A DNA stretch of 64,000 nt, taken from contig JANQNQ010000005.1 of the NCBI GenBank assembly GCA_028279515.1, positions 62,001 through 126,000 of the forward strand, read 5' to 3'. The notes beneath the pieces were generated by a model, which did not search any database, was not told the DNA's origin, and saw only the letters and a list, made by a program, of their open reading frames with translations. The DNA comes from Flavobacteriaceae bacterium (lineage in GTDB: Bacteria > Bacteroidota > Bacteroidia > Flavobacteriales > Flavobacteriaceae). Position numbers and translations under genes: made by a program. Of this stretch, positions 42,433-52,599 are shown one piece after another (positions within the stretch are counted from its first letter, which is position 1; each line of letters begins with the position of its first letter).

Positions 42433-45195
42433 ATGAGAACAATCTTATCAATCTTTGCTATGCTCTTTTGTGCAACGATGTTTGCACAAACTACAGTATC
42501 GGGTAAAGTTGTCGATGAAAATGATCAGCCGATCCCTGGAGCCAACATTATTTTGGCCGGGCAAGCGGTTGGGGCTGTAACAGATTTTGACGGAAATTTT
42601 ACATTGCAAGTGGAACAAGCCCCTCCATTTGACTTGAAAGTTTCCAGCGTGGGATTCGAACCACAAACCGTTAGAGTGACCTCTAACAATCAAACGGTCA
42701 ATGTGCAACTGGCCGAATCACAAACACAACTGGAAGAAATCGTTATTTCTGCTTCCAGAACTCCAGAGCGAATTTTTGAATCTCCGGTGACCGTCGAGCG
42801 ATTTGGTCTTAAGGAAATCAAAAACACCGCTTCTTCTGATTTCTACGACGGTCTTGAGAACCTAAAAGGCGTAGACATCAACACCAACAGTTTAACGTTT
42901 AAGTCTATTAACACAAGAGGTTTTGCCACGTTCGCAAACACGAGGTTTATGCAGCTTGTTGATGGTATGGACAACTCTGCACCAGCTCTAAACTTTCCAT
43001 TGGGTAACCTGCTTGGGATGACAGAGGTAGATGTGCAAAGCGTTGAATTACTTCCAGGGGCAGCTTCTGCATTATATGGTGCGAACGCCTTTAACGGAAT
43101 TTTATTCATGACTAGTAAAAATCCGTTTGACCATCAAGGAATCAGTGGATACTTCAAAGCAGGTATTACCTCACAAGAAGAGGCTGGGGACAATGAGTAC
43201 TATGACATGGGCGTAAGAATGGCCCATGCCTTTAGTGACAAGGTAGCTGTGAAAGCAAACTTTGGGTACCTTAAAGGAACTGACTGGTTTGCAAATAACG
43301 AAGCGGACAAATTGAACCGTGGCCTCACCCGAGCAGATATCGATTATGACGGAATCAACATTTATGGTGATGAAGTTAGCACCAACATTAATGGTGTGGC
43401 ACAAGCCCTTGTAGGATTAGGAGTCCTGCCGGCAGGAGCTGATAACTTAGTACCTTCAGTAAATGTTAGTAGAACTGGATATGCCGAAAGAGACCTTACC
43501 AATTACAATGCAGAAAGTGTAAAGGCTGATTTCTCTGTACACTACCGCCCTTGGGCTAATGATCTTGAGATTTCATACCAAGGAAAAATTGGTACAGGGT
43601 CTACTATTTATCAAGGAGCAAACAGATATTCGATTAAGGATTTCTTCTTACAGCAACACAAGATCGAAGTGAGAAACGACAACTTCTTTGTAAGAGGATA
43701 CGTTACCGAAGATAAAGCGGGAGATTCGTATGATATGGTATTTACCGGTATCAACATCAACCGTTCTTGGAAAGACGATCAAACTTGGTTTGGTGAGTAT
43801 GTCGGAACCTTTGTACAAGCAACGCTTGGAGGTGCTAATGCAACACAAGCACACGCATTGGCAAGACAAACGGCAGACACAGGTCGTCTACTTCCAGGTA
43901 CACCCGGATTCGAGTCCGCCTTCAATCGTGTGGTCAATGACCCAGATTTGGCTACGGGATCTAAGTTCCAGGACAACTCGAAATTCTATCATGCAGATGC
44001 CAACTACAACTTTTCACACTTGACAAAAGATATCGCTGATATCCAAGTAGGAGGGTCATACAGAAAGTATGAACTGAACTCTTTCGGAACCATTTACACA
44101 GATGTCGACGGTCCAATTAGCTATTCTGAGTTTGGCGCATACACACAAATTCAAAAGAAAATATTGGATGAAAGACTGAAATTTACTGGGTCTGTTCGTT
44201 ATGATAAGTCAGAGCTTTTTGATGGATTCTTTTCTCCAAGATTGTCTATTGGATATACAGCTGGAGAAAACAGAAATCACAACATCAGAGCTTCGGTTCA
44301 GACAGGATTTAGAAACCCAACTACACAGGACCTTTACATTGGTCTTGACGTAGGAAGAGCCATTCTTGTAGGGTCTGCTCCAGACAATTTAGACAGAGAT
44401 GTTCGTTCTTACAATGTAAGTGCGGCCGGTCAAGGGCTTGGACAGCCTGGTACTGTGAGCATTACAGGTAGAGCGGCTTACGAAAATTCATTCTCTTTGA
44501 ACTCTGTAGGTGCAGGAGCTCCTACTGCTTCTAACGTGAACATCGTGAAGCCAGAACGTATCACTTCATTCGAATTAGGATACCGTGGAAAAATCGAGAG
44601 AATCACTGTTGACTTGAGTGCATATTACAACAAGTACAAAGATTTCATCTCTAACGAAACGGTGATCGTACCTTTCTACGGACAAGTAGGAGACAATACA
44701 TTGTCACTTGCTGCCTTAGCCAATGGTGACTTCAACGCTTACCAAACGTATACCAACTCTGATGCAGACGTAAACTCATATGGAGGTTCTGTAGCAGTGA
44801 ACGCTAAAGTATTTGAAGATTTTGACTTAGGAGTTAATTATACGTACACGAAGCAAGATTTTGATCAAGCGGCTTTCCCTGATTTCAGAACAAACTTCAA
44901 CACACCAGAGCATAAGTTCAAGGCTTCCTTTGGAAACACAAACCTATTTGAAAACTTTGGATTCAATGTGGCTTGGAGATGGAGTGACAACTATTTCTGG
45001 CAAGCAACATTTGGTGACGGCGAAGTACCGTCGTTCAATGTGCTAGACGCACAGATCAACTTAAGAGTTCCTTCGTTGAAGTCTACTTTCAAAGCAGGTG
45101 GAACGAATCTATTGGGTGATGATTACTTCACTGCCTTCGGTACAGGTTTCGTTGGATCTCAGTACTATATCTCTTGGACTATTAATAACCTATAA
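42433..45195 (+). CDS. TonB-dependent receptor with CarboxypepD-like N-terminal domain
   Basis: The 920-residue outer-membrane receptor has a signal peptide (to about residue 18). A CarboxypepD-regulatory-like domain follows (TTVSGKVVDENDQPIPGANI, residues about 20-95). The plug domain has VDVQSVELLPGAASALYGANAF, and the C-terminal barrel ends in SQYYISWTINNL. It imports a large nutrient using TonB energy. The SGNH lipoprotein 16 bp downstream is its likely partner. Confidence 0.92.
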   Translation: MRTILSIFAMLFCATMFAQTTVSGKVVDENDQPIPGANIILAGQAVGAVTDFDGNFTLQVEQAPPFDLKVSSVGFEPQTVRVTSNNQTVNVQLAESQTQLEEIVISASRTPERIFESPVTVERFGLKEIKNTASSDFYDGLENLKGVDINTNSLTFKSINTRGFATFANTRFMQLVDGMDNSAPALNFPLGNLLGMTEVDVQSVELLPGAASALYGANAFNGILFMTSKNPFDHQGISGYFKAGITSQEEAGDNEYYDMGVRMAHAFSDKVAVKANFGYLKGTDWFANNEADKLNRGLTRADIDYDGINIYGDEVSTNINGVAQALVGLGVLPAGADNLVPSVNVSRTGYAERDLTNYNAESVKADFSVHYRPWANDLEISYQGKIGTGSTIYQGANRYSIKDFFLQQHKIEVRNDNFFVRGYVTEDKAGDSYDMVFTGININRSWKDDQTWFGEYVGTFVQATLGGANATQAHALARQTADTGRLLPGTPGFESAFNRVVNDPDLATGSKFQDNSKFYHADANYNFSHLTKDIADIQVGGSYRKYELNSFGTIYTDVDGPISYSEFGAYTQIQKKILDERLKFTGSVRYDKSELFDGFFSPRLSIGYTAGENRNHNIRASVQTGFRNPTTQDLYIGLDVGRAILVGSAPDNLDRDVRSYNVSAAGQGLGQPGTVSITGRAAYENSFSLNSVGAGAPTASNVNIVKPERITSFELGYRGKIERITVDLSAYYNKYKDFISNETVIVPFYGQVGDNTLSLAALANGDFNAYQTYTNSDADVNSYGGSVAVNAKVFEDFDLGVNYTYTKQDFDQAAFPDFRTNFNTPEHKFKASFGNTNLFENFGFNVAWRWSDNYFWQATFGDGEVPSFNVLDAQINLRVPSLKSTFKAGGTNLLGDDYFTAFGTGFVGSQYYISWTINNL

Positions 45196-45211
45196 AAGCA
45201 TTTTTTTGATC

Positions 45212-46831
45212 ATGAATTTTAATTATAAATGGTTAGTAGCCGCGTTCATAGGATTTGGATTGATTTCCTGTGAGTCAGATGATGATAATGGAGGAGATAT
45301 GGCGGTAGAACTCACTGCGGGTTCTGCTAACTTCTCAACATTTGTTGCCGTTGGAAATTCACTTACAGCTGGATTTACCGACAATGCCCTTTTTATTGCA
45401 GGGCAAGAGAATTCTATGCCTAATATCCTAGCACAGAAATTTGCCATGGTAGGCGGAGGAAACTTTGTACAGCCATTGATGAGCGACAATACTGGAGGTG
45501 TGTTGGCCGGAGGAAACCAGATCCTATCAAACCGTTTGTTCTTTAACGGCGCAGGACCAGCCGTATTACCGGGGACTCCGACTACAGATATTGCAGTAAA
45601 TAACCCAACAGGACCTTTCAATAATATGGGGGTGCCTGGAGCTCGAAGCTTTGAATTGGCTTTTCCTGGGTATGGTAATATTGCCAACCTTCCAAATGCC
45701 AATCCATTTTTCGTGCGTATGGCCTCAACGCCAAACGCAACGGTTATTGGAGACGCCGCAGCACAAAACCCAACATTCTTTACGTTGTGGATAGGTGCTA
45801 ATGACGTATTGCGTTACGCTACAGGAGGTGGTGCAGCAATGGATCAAACAGGAAACTTGGACCCTACAACTTACGGGCCAAGTGACATTACAGATCCAAA
45901 TGTTTTTGCATCGACTTATGCACAATTACTTGGAGCACTTACCGCGAACGGAGCACAAGGTGTTACAGCGAACATTCCGAATGTAGCTTCGTTGCCATAT
46001 TTTACAACAGTTCCTTATAACCCATTGAGCCCTGAAAACCCTGATTTCGGACCACAGATTCCAACCTTGAACGGAATCTTCGGTCAGTTGAATTTGGTAT
46101 TCGCGGCCTTGGGACAAGCAGACAGAAGTATTGTTTTTGATCCAAATGGGCCAAGTCCAGTAGTGGTTAGAGACGAAGATTTAGCGAACCTTGCACCACA
46201 AATCACCGGAGCATTGAATGCAAGTCCGACCTTCCCGGCTTTCGTGCAATCATTTGGATTGCCTCCACAGGCAGCACCACTTGTTGCAGCCTTGTTAGGA
46301 AACACCTACGGACAGGCACGTCAGGCTACGGCAAATGATCTTTTGGTATTGCCAAGTAGCACCGTGATTGGTACAGTAAATGAAGATGTGGAAACTGCTC
46401 TTATCATGCAAGGATTACCTGCAGCGCTTGCTGGTCAGTTTGCGGCAGAAGGTATCACATTGCCATTAGAAGATAAGTGGGTATTGACACCAGAAGAGCA
46501 AGCAGCGGTTACAACAGCAACCAACGCGTACAATGCAGCAATCAATGCAGCAGCTGGTCAAGCAGGGATTCCTGTAGTAGATATGAACTCACGATTAACA
46601 GAGTTAGCTGCTGAAGGAATCAATTTCGATGGCTTCAACTTAGCAAGCGCACTTGTCTTTGGAGGAGCGTTCTCTCTTGATGGGGTACATCCAAATTCTA
46701 GAGGTTATGCTTTTGTAGCTAACGAGTTTTTGAAAGTGATCGATGCGACGTATGGGTCAAACTTTGAGGCAGCCGGAGCACTTGCCAGTGCTAACGATTT
46801 CCCGATCACATACGGGCCTGCACTACAATAA
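45212..46831 (+). CDS. SGNH/GDSL-type lipoprotein hydrolase
   Basis: From ATG 45212 the product has 539 residues with lipobox C20 (GFGLISCESDDDN). SGNH elements are visible: S50 in VAVGNSLTAGF, the Asn block LWIGANDVL, and D/H in LDGVHPNSRGYAF near the C-terminus. The enzyme should hydrolyse ester bonds at the cell surface. It is cotranscribed with the TonB-dependent receptor. An earlier in-frame start overlaps the receptor gene and lacks a lipobox-compatible signal. Confidence 0.9.
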   Translation: MNFNYKWLVAAFIGFGLISCESDDDNGGDMAVELTAGSANFSTFVAVGNSLTAGFTDNALFIAGQENSMPNILAQKFAMVGGGNFVQPLMSDNTGGVLAGGNQILSNRLFFNGAGPAVLPGTPTTDIAVNNPTGPFNNMGVPGARSFELAFPGYGNIANLPNANPFFVRMASTPNATVIGDAAAQNPTFFTLWIGANDVLRYATGGGAAMDQTGNLDPTTYGPSDITDPNVFASTYAQLLGALTANGAQGVTANIPNVASLPYFTTVPYNPLSPENPDFGPQIPTLNGIFGQLNLVFAALGQADRSIVFDPNGPSPVVVRDEDLANLAPQITGALNASPTFPAFVQSFGLPPQAAPLVAALLGNTYGQARQATANDLLVLPSSTVIGTVNEDVETALIMQGLPAALAGQFAAEGITLPLEDKWVLTPEEQAAVTTATNAYNAAINAAAGQAGIPVVDMNSRLTELAAEGINFDGFNLASALVFGGAFSLDGVHPNSRGYAFVANEFLKVIDATYGSNFEAAGALASANDFPITYGPALQ

Positions 46832-46854
46832 AGAACCCATATTTTTACCTATAG

Positions 46855-46886
46855 AAAAACCGACATTTAAAATGTCGGTTTTTTTG
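46855..46886 (+). terminator. Terminator of the receptor-SGNH operon
   Basis: AAAAACCGACATTT pairs with AAATGTCGGTTTTT with a tiny loop and a long T tract. It lies 24 bases after the SGNH stop. Confidence 0.9.
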
Positions 46887-46989
46887 TTTTCGAAAGTTTT
46901 TAAGAGGAAGGAGGATGCCTTCGATTCAGTCGTTGAAATCAGGTGAATTCTTTGTGCCGAAAAGCCTCAAAAAATTAGAAGCTAACCAC

Positions 46990-47019
46990 TTTGTTTTTCA
47001 ATTAAAAACAATATCTTTG
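46990..47019 (+). promoter_or_regulatory. Promoter of atpD-atpC
   Basis: TTTG at 46990-46993 and TATCTTTG at 47012-47019 fit the Bacteroidota -33/-7 elements with an 18-base spacer. The leader of about 80 nt before atpD can form a hairpin through GCGAAAA (47024-47030) and TTTTCGC (47062-47068). Confidence 0.7.
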
Positions 47020-47101
47020 CACCGCGAAAAATGCTCTAGATCAATGCAATTGGCAGAAGCGTTTTCGCAATAGTTTCAACGTTAAATAGTAAACACTATA
47101 A

Positions 47102-48613
<1,512 letters not shown>

Positions 48614-48616
48614 AAT

Positions 48617-48672
48617 AGTTGAGAGTTCAGAGATAGGAGTTCGAAGCAACTCATATCTCATATCTCATAACT
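48617..48672. repeat. Long inverted repeat in the atpD-atpC gap
   Basis: 48617-48641 and the reverse complement of 48648-48672 agree at 19 of 25 positions around a 6-base loop. The right arm consists of tandem TCATATC/TCATAAC units. It fills nearly the whole 74-bp gap and must be in the atpDC transcript. Confidence 0.65.
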
Positions 48673-48687
48673 CATAACTAAAGAAAT

Positions 48688-48966
48688 ATGTATTTAGAAA
48701 TCGTAACACCAGAGGCCACATTGTTTAGCGGAGACGTTACTTCGGTAGCAGTACCAGGGGTCAATGGTGAGTTCCAAATGTTAGACAATCACGCACCGAT
48801 CGTTTCATTGCTTGGAAAAGGAAATGTAAAGATCTACGGAAGCGTCGAGATTGCTGAAGAGTTTGAAGCTAAGTTCACCAAAGGTGATAAAGACCAAACC
48901 TTGTTGGCCATCAACAGCGGAACCATCGAAATGAGAGATAATAAAGTAATTGTACTTGCCGACTAA
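48688..48966 (+). CDS. atpC: ATP synthase F1 epsilon subunit
   Basis: The 92-residue protein has the epsilon N-terminal beta-sandwich (LEIVTPEATLFSGDVTSVAVPGVNG, FQMLDNHAPIVSLL) but lacks the C-terminal helical hairpin found in E. coli epsilon. Short epsilon subunits are usual in Bacteroidota. Expression relative to atpD may be set by the hairpin in the gap. Confidence 0.95.
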   Translation: MYLEIVTPEATLFSGDVTSVAVPGVNGEFQMLDNHAPIVSLLGKGNVKIYGSVEIAEEFEAKFTKGDKDQTLLAINSGTIEMRDNKVIVLAD

Positions 48967-48990
48967 GTAAGCACAATAACTAGATAAGCA

Positions 48991-49029
48991 AAAGACCTGC
49001 TAGGAGTAATTCTTAAGCAGGTCTTTTTT
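48991..49029 (+). terminator. Terminator of the atpDC operon
   Basis: AAAGACCTGCT and AGCAGGTCTTT pair around a 14-base loop, followed by TTTTT. Confidence 0.85.
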
Positions 49030-49032
49030 TGT

Positions 49033-49581
49033 TTATGATGTTTTTAAGGTGATTAAACTCCAATCGTGATGATCTGCTCGATAATCTAGCAAAAGTTCAA
49101 ATCCAACCGCGTAGTGCGCCTGCATCGACCGAGTGTTGTCTGCATCGACCTCAGTGACGATCAGATCGTAATTGTCCTTTAAAACGGTGCTCATGTGATT
49201 GTATAGGCCTCTGAAGATGCCTTGTCTGCGATATGCCTTGTCAATACATACTTGCCCCATCACTATATAACGATCCTGTTGGGTCAATTGCTCGTCAATT
49301 TTCTTGAACATTGGCTTTAGTACTTCGATCTCCTGCCCAAAGGCCTTGGTCATACACAAGGTATATCCCACAACTTTATCATCGTCCTTAGCGATAACGT
49401 GGGCACAAGCCTTATTCATTCTGGTAAGAAGAGGAAGATCATGCTGGACCGTGACAAACCCCTCTTCTTTTTTTTCGGAGAGATTAATAGCCGTCGGAAG
49501 ATTGCTTCTTTGCAATTGCAGAATCTGAAGCAACTCATCTTCGCTAGACACTCGTGTATATGTGATTTTATTCTTCGACAT
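49033..49581 (-). CDS. GNAT family N-acetyltransferase
   Basis: The 182-residue protein has the GNAT A-motif CIDKAYRRQGIFRGLYNHM and NTRSMQAHYAVGFELL near the C-terminus. Its start overlaps the end of the HTH gene by 14 nt, so it is the last gene of the DUF2975-HTH-GNAT run. The substrate is unknown. Confidence 0.88.
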   Translation of the reverse strand: MSKNKITYTRVSSEDELLQILQLQRSNLPTAINLSEKKEEGFVTVQHDLPLLTRMNKACAHVIAKDDDKVVGYTLCMTKAFGQEIEVLKPMFKKIDEQLTQQDRYIVMGQVCIDKAYRRQGIFRGLYNHMSTVLKDNYDLIVTEVDADNTRSMQAHYAVGFELLLDYRADHHDWSLITLKTS

Positions 49582-49774
49582 ACTCTAAAATATCAGCGGG
49601 CTGACAATCCAATGCTTTACAAATAGCCTCCAAGGTCGAAAATCGTACGGCCTTCGCCTTTCCTGATTTTAAAATAGAAAGATTTGCGGTGGTGATTCCA
49701 ATCATCTCTGCCAGATCCTTGCTCTTCATCTTACGCTTGGCCAGCATTACGTCTAAATTTACAACAATTGGCAT
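49568..49774 (-). CDS. Cro/CI-type HTH regulator (YozG-like)
   Basis: The 68-residue single-domain regulator contains the HTH KDLAEMIGITTANLSILKSGKAKAVRFSTL and the family tail ALDCQPADILEYVEE. Such small HTH proteins regularly sit next to DUF2975 membrane proteins. The stop of DUF2975 is 2 bp upstream. Three direct repeats upstream of the operon are a likely binding site, implying autoregulation. Confidence 0.92.
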   Translation of the reverse strand: MPIVVNLDVMLAKRKMKSKDLAEMIGITTANLSILKSGKAKAVRFSTLEAICKALDCQPADILEYVEE

Positions 49775-49776
49775 AC

Positions 49777-50289
49777 TTATATTGTTAATTCGTTTTCTTG
49801 TTCGATTTTCTGTGCTTTTTTAAAGATGGCAGATAGCAGGTAAAAGCCTAGCCCGGCAGGGATCAGAATGATGAATTCTTCCCCCACTATGAAGTGCGTG
49901 TCTGATATGTAGGCGAGCAAGCCTTTCAATACAAAGACGTTGATGCCGTAGGTGATAAAGATGTTACCGATTTTTTTGAAGAGGTCTATATTCTCTTTGT
50001 TGAAGTAGTGCCCATTCTCAACATTTTTTAAGATGTTGACAAACTGATAGATACCATAGATCAAATAGCCCCTAAAGAAGAAAAGGGCTGCGTTGATTAC
50101 ATAAAAACTCCATTTTAAGGCATTCTCAGAAGTAAACCAGGACCTGTTCTTGTCGGCGGTCTTTGCCCACCCCAAGAAGCTGTCTAATTGCTGCTGATCA
50201 AAATCTCTCAAATCATTCAGAAGTATACTGACCGAAAGAAACAACACAGCGTATAGTATATATTTAAGCCAGATTAATGTGTCTTTCAT
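49777..50289 (-). CDS. DUF2975 membrane protein
   Basis: The 170-residue protein has four hydrophobic helices and the DUF2975 features YLIYGIYQFVNILKNVENG and HYFNKENIDLFKKIG. It is always or nearly always followed by a YozG-like HTH gene, as here. It may control the regulator by membrane sequestration, which is an inference from the pairing. Confidence 0.88.
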   Translation of the reverse strand: MKDTLIWLKYILYAVLFLSVSILLNDLRDFDQQQLDSFLGWAKTADKNRSWFTSENALKWSFYVINAALFFFRGYLIYGIYQFVNILKNVENGHYFNKENIDLFKKIGNIFITYGINVFVLKGLLAYISDTHFIVGEEFIILIPAGLGFYLLSAIFKKAQKIEQENELTI

Positions 50290-50315
50290 GGTTTCGATTT
50301 TAGTGTTTGTTGATT

Positions 50316-50345
50316 CAAATGTAAAATAAAATTATTGAAAAACAA
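50316..50345 (-). promoter_or_regulatory. Promoter of the DUF2975-HTH-GNAT operon
   Basis: On the minus strand TTG (50345-50343) and TACATTTG (50323-50316) form a -33/-7 pair with a 19-base spacer. The first of three direct repeats overlaps the spacer. Confidence 0.65.
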
Positions 50346-50384
50346 TAATAAATTATTGAAAAAAATAAACTAATTATTGAAAAG
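50330..50384. promoter_or_regulatory. Triple direct repeat AATTATTGAAAA with 21-bp period, candidate operator
   Basis: AATTATTGAAAA begins at 50330, 50351 and 50372, exactly 21 bp (two helical turns) apart. All copies face the same way. They lie upstream of and across the promoter of the HTH operon and between it and bioF, whose start is at 50436. The spacers differ, so only the 12-base boxes are conserved. Confidence 0.7.
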
Positions 50385-50435
50385 CACTCTTCATTTTAAA
50401 CTGATTTTTAGGGCGAAAAGTCGTATTTTAGCGGT

Positions 50436-51575
50436 ATGGCAGCATTTCCAGAGCGGTTACATAGAAAGCTACAAGAGCGAGAAAAAAGCAACGCGTTGCG
50501 ACAGCTTTCTCAACAAACAGAATTGATAGATTTCTCATCTAACGATTATCTTGGGTTTGCTAAAAAGACCGAGATCTTCGAAGAAGCGCATCACTTTCTT
50601 TCAAGAAAAGACATAAAGGTCAACGGAGCAACAGGTTCGCGTTTGCTCTCAGGAAATCACGAACTTTATACGCAGGTTGAAAAGCAGCTTTGTGAATACC
50701 ACAATGCACAAAGCGCATTGATATTCAATAGCGGATATGACGCCAATATTGGTTTCTTTTCGTCCGCCCCACAACGAAATGACGTGGTGCTGTATGATGA
50801 ATGGATCCACGCTTCAATTCGCGATGGCATTTCAATGAGCTTGGCCAATAGCCACAAATTCGCTCACAATGACCTTGAGGATCTTTCCAATAAGATCGAG
50901 CGTGTAAAAGAAAAGGACCCAACAATCACCATATATGTAGTGACCGAATCTGTTTTTTCTATGGACGGTGATACGCCAAACCTAAAAGCTCTGGTGACGC
51001 TTTGCGAAACTAGTGATGCTCATTTGATTATTGATGAAGCCCATGCGGTAGGTATTTTTAGCACCGGGTTACTGCAACAACTCGGTTTGCATGAGAAAGT
51101 CTTTGCACGAATTATAACCTTCGGAAAGGCACTAGGTTGTCACGGAGCCGCCGTCTTGGGCTCAGAAAAGCTAAAACAATATCTAGTCAATTTTGCGCGT
51201 AGTTTCATGTACACGACGGGGCTTCCGCCGCACTCGATAGCAACCATTAAAGCCGCCTATGAATACTTGAGCGCTTCCACAGAAGAAATAAAAAGAATAA
51301 AGGACAATATTGAGTTTTTTGGCCTTCAGCTTATAGAAAATCAATTAGACAAACATTTTGTCAAGAGCGAATCGGCAATCCACTGCTGCATCCTACCCGG
51401 AAATGACAAAGTGAAAGAAGCATCCGCTAGGCTTCGGGAAAAAGGATTTGACGTAAGACCCATTTTGTCTCCAACAGTTCCGGCTGGCCAAGAACGATTA
51501 CGATTTTGCCTACATGCCTATAATTCTAAAGAAGAAATTGCCCAAGTGCTAAACTTGTTGGCTACTTTTGTGTAA
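50436..51575 (+). CDS. bioF: 8-amino-7-oxononanoate synthase
   Basis: The 379-residue PLP enzyme condenses pimeloyl-ACP or -CoA with L-alanine in biotin synthesis. It has DFSSNDYLGFAK, GATGSRLLSGNHELY, IIDEAHAVGIFS and the PLP-lysine region ITFGKALGCHGAAVL near residue 230. A weak -7 box (TATTTTAG) lies about 12 bases before the ATG. It is first in the run bioF-DUF2007-like-bioD-bioA. Confidence 0.96.
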   Translation: MAAFPERLHRKLQEREKSNALRQLSQQTELIDFSSNDYLGFAKKTEIFEEAHHFLSRKDIKVNGATGSRLLSGNHELYTQVEKQLCEYHNAQSALIFNSGYDANIGFFSSAPQRNDVVLYDEWIHASIRDGISMSLANSHKFAHNDLEDLSNKIERVKEKDPTITIYVVTESVFSMDGDTPNLKALVTLCETSDAHLIIDEAHAVGIFSTGLLQQLGLHEKVFARIITFGKALGCHGAAVLGSEKLKQYLVNFARSFMYTTGLPPHSIATIKAAYEYLSASTEEIKRIKDNIEFFGLQLIENQLDKHFVKSESAIHCCILPGNDKVKEASARLREKGFDVRPILSPTVPAGQERLRFCLHAYNSKEEIAQVLNLLATFV

Positions 51576-51588
51576 ACTTCCAAAACGT

Positions 51589-51966
51589 ATGAACGAGTTT
51601 GAAACGATTGCCATCTTCGAGTTTACTTCAGATGCGCAAATTTTAAAGGCAAAGTTAGAGTCAGAAGGAATTGAGGTCTATCTGAAAGATGAGCACACCT
51701 TAGATGCCGACCCTTTGATAAGTAACGCATTGGGAGGCGTAAAGCTACAGGTACCTTCCGAAAAAGCCAGCAAAGCCTTTGAGATTTATAAAGAAGTTAG
51801 GGATTACGAACGGGATGCAGAGGGCAACTTAAAGGCATGTCCGAGTTGTAGTGAAGAGCGCTTGTTGGTAGCCGAGACCACGCCAACCAACATCTTCTTC
51901 ATGCTCTTTCCATTTTTTGAGCGGAAAAAGTATCAATGCGTTGAATGTGGTCACATCACGAAGTAG
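51589..51966 (+). CDS. DUF2007-type protein with C-terminal zinc ribbon-like motif
   Basis: The 125-residue protein (from ATG 51589; a TTG at 51568 is less likely) has a DUF2007 domain (FEFTSDAQILKAKLESEGIE, GGVKLQVPSEKASKAFEIYK). C-terminal cysteine pairs ACPSCSEE and YQCVECGHI can bind zinc. It lies between bioF and bioD with a 13-bp gap on one side and 5 bp on the other. It has no known role in biotin synthesis. Confidence 0.8.
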   Translation: MNEFETIAIFEFTSDAQILKAKLESEGIEVYLKDEHTLDADPLISNALGGVKLQVPSEKASKAFEIYKEVRDYERDAEGNLKACPSCSEERLLVAETTPTNIFFMLFPFFERKKYQCVECGHITK

Positions 51967-51971
51967 CAGTT

Positions 51972-52598
51972 ATGACAAAAAAGAAAAAGATATTTGTAAC
52001 TGGGATTTCCACGGATGTTGGGAAGACGGTTGCAGCAGCCATTATAACGGAAGCGTTACAGGCAGATTATTGGAAACCCGTTCAGGCAGGAGATTTAGAC
52101 GATGGCGATGCTCATAAAGTTGAACGGCTTGTTTCAAATTCAAGAACCAAGATTCATCCCAACAGTTATGGTCTTCAAACACCCATGAGCCCGCATGCTG
52201 CGGCAGAGATAGACGGTACAGAGATCGACCTTAAAAAGATAAAAGAGCCCGAAACCAAGAATCATTTGGTCATCGAAGGTGCTGGGGGGCTTTTGGTTCC
52301 TTTGAATGATCAGGAAACCGTATTTGATCTTCTAACTAAAGACCATAAAGTGGTAGTGGTTTCCAGACACTATTTGGGAAGCATCAACCACAGTCTATTG
52401 ACCATTCAATATTTAGAACAAAAAGGGTTTGACGTATCGATCATCTTTAGCGGGGATGAGCACCCATCGACCGAAGGAATCATTCTGAAAATGACGGGCG
52501 CTGATGTCATCGGAAGAATCGATGACGAGCCCTATATTGATGAAATGGTGGTAAAAGAATACGCCCAACGATTCAAGAAAAAATTGGAAGCACTTTAA
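51972..52598 (+). CDS. bioD: Dethiobiotin synthetase
   Basis: From ATG 51972 the product has 208 residues. It contains the P-loop GISTDVGKT (11-19), KPVQAGDLDD and IEGAGGLLVPLNDQ. It closes the ureido ring of dethiobiotin with ATP and CO2. bioA follows 1 bp after the stop. Confidence 0.95.
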   Translation: MTKKKKIFVTGISTDVGKTVAAAIITEALQADYWKPVQAGDLDDGDAHKVERLVSNSRTKIHPNSYGLQTPMSPHAAAEIDGTEIDLKKIKEPETKNHLVIEGAGGLLVPLNDQETVFDLLTKDHKVVVVSRHYLGSINHSLLTIQYLEQKGFDVSIIFSGDEHPSTEGIILKMTGADVIGRIDDEPYIDEMVVKEYAQRFKKKLEAL

Positions 52599-52599
52599 C

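Noticed and set aside
45098..45211. Longer start for the SGNH lipoprotein
   Set aside because: It overlaps the receptor gene and removes the lipobox from signal-peptide distance; ATG 45212 gives a clean lipoprotein signal.
50330..50384. Short regularly spaced repeats that could suggest a CRISPR array
   Set aside because: The boxes are only 12 bases, the spacers 9 bases, and there are no cas genes; an operator fits better.
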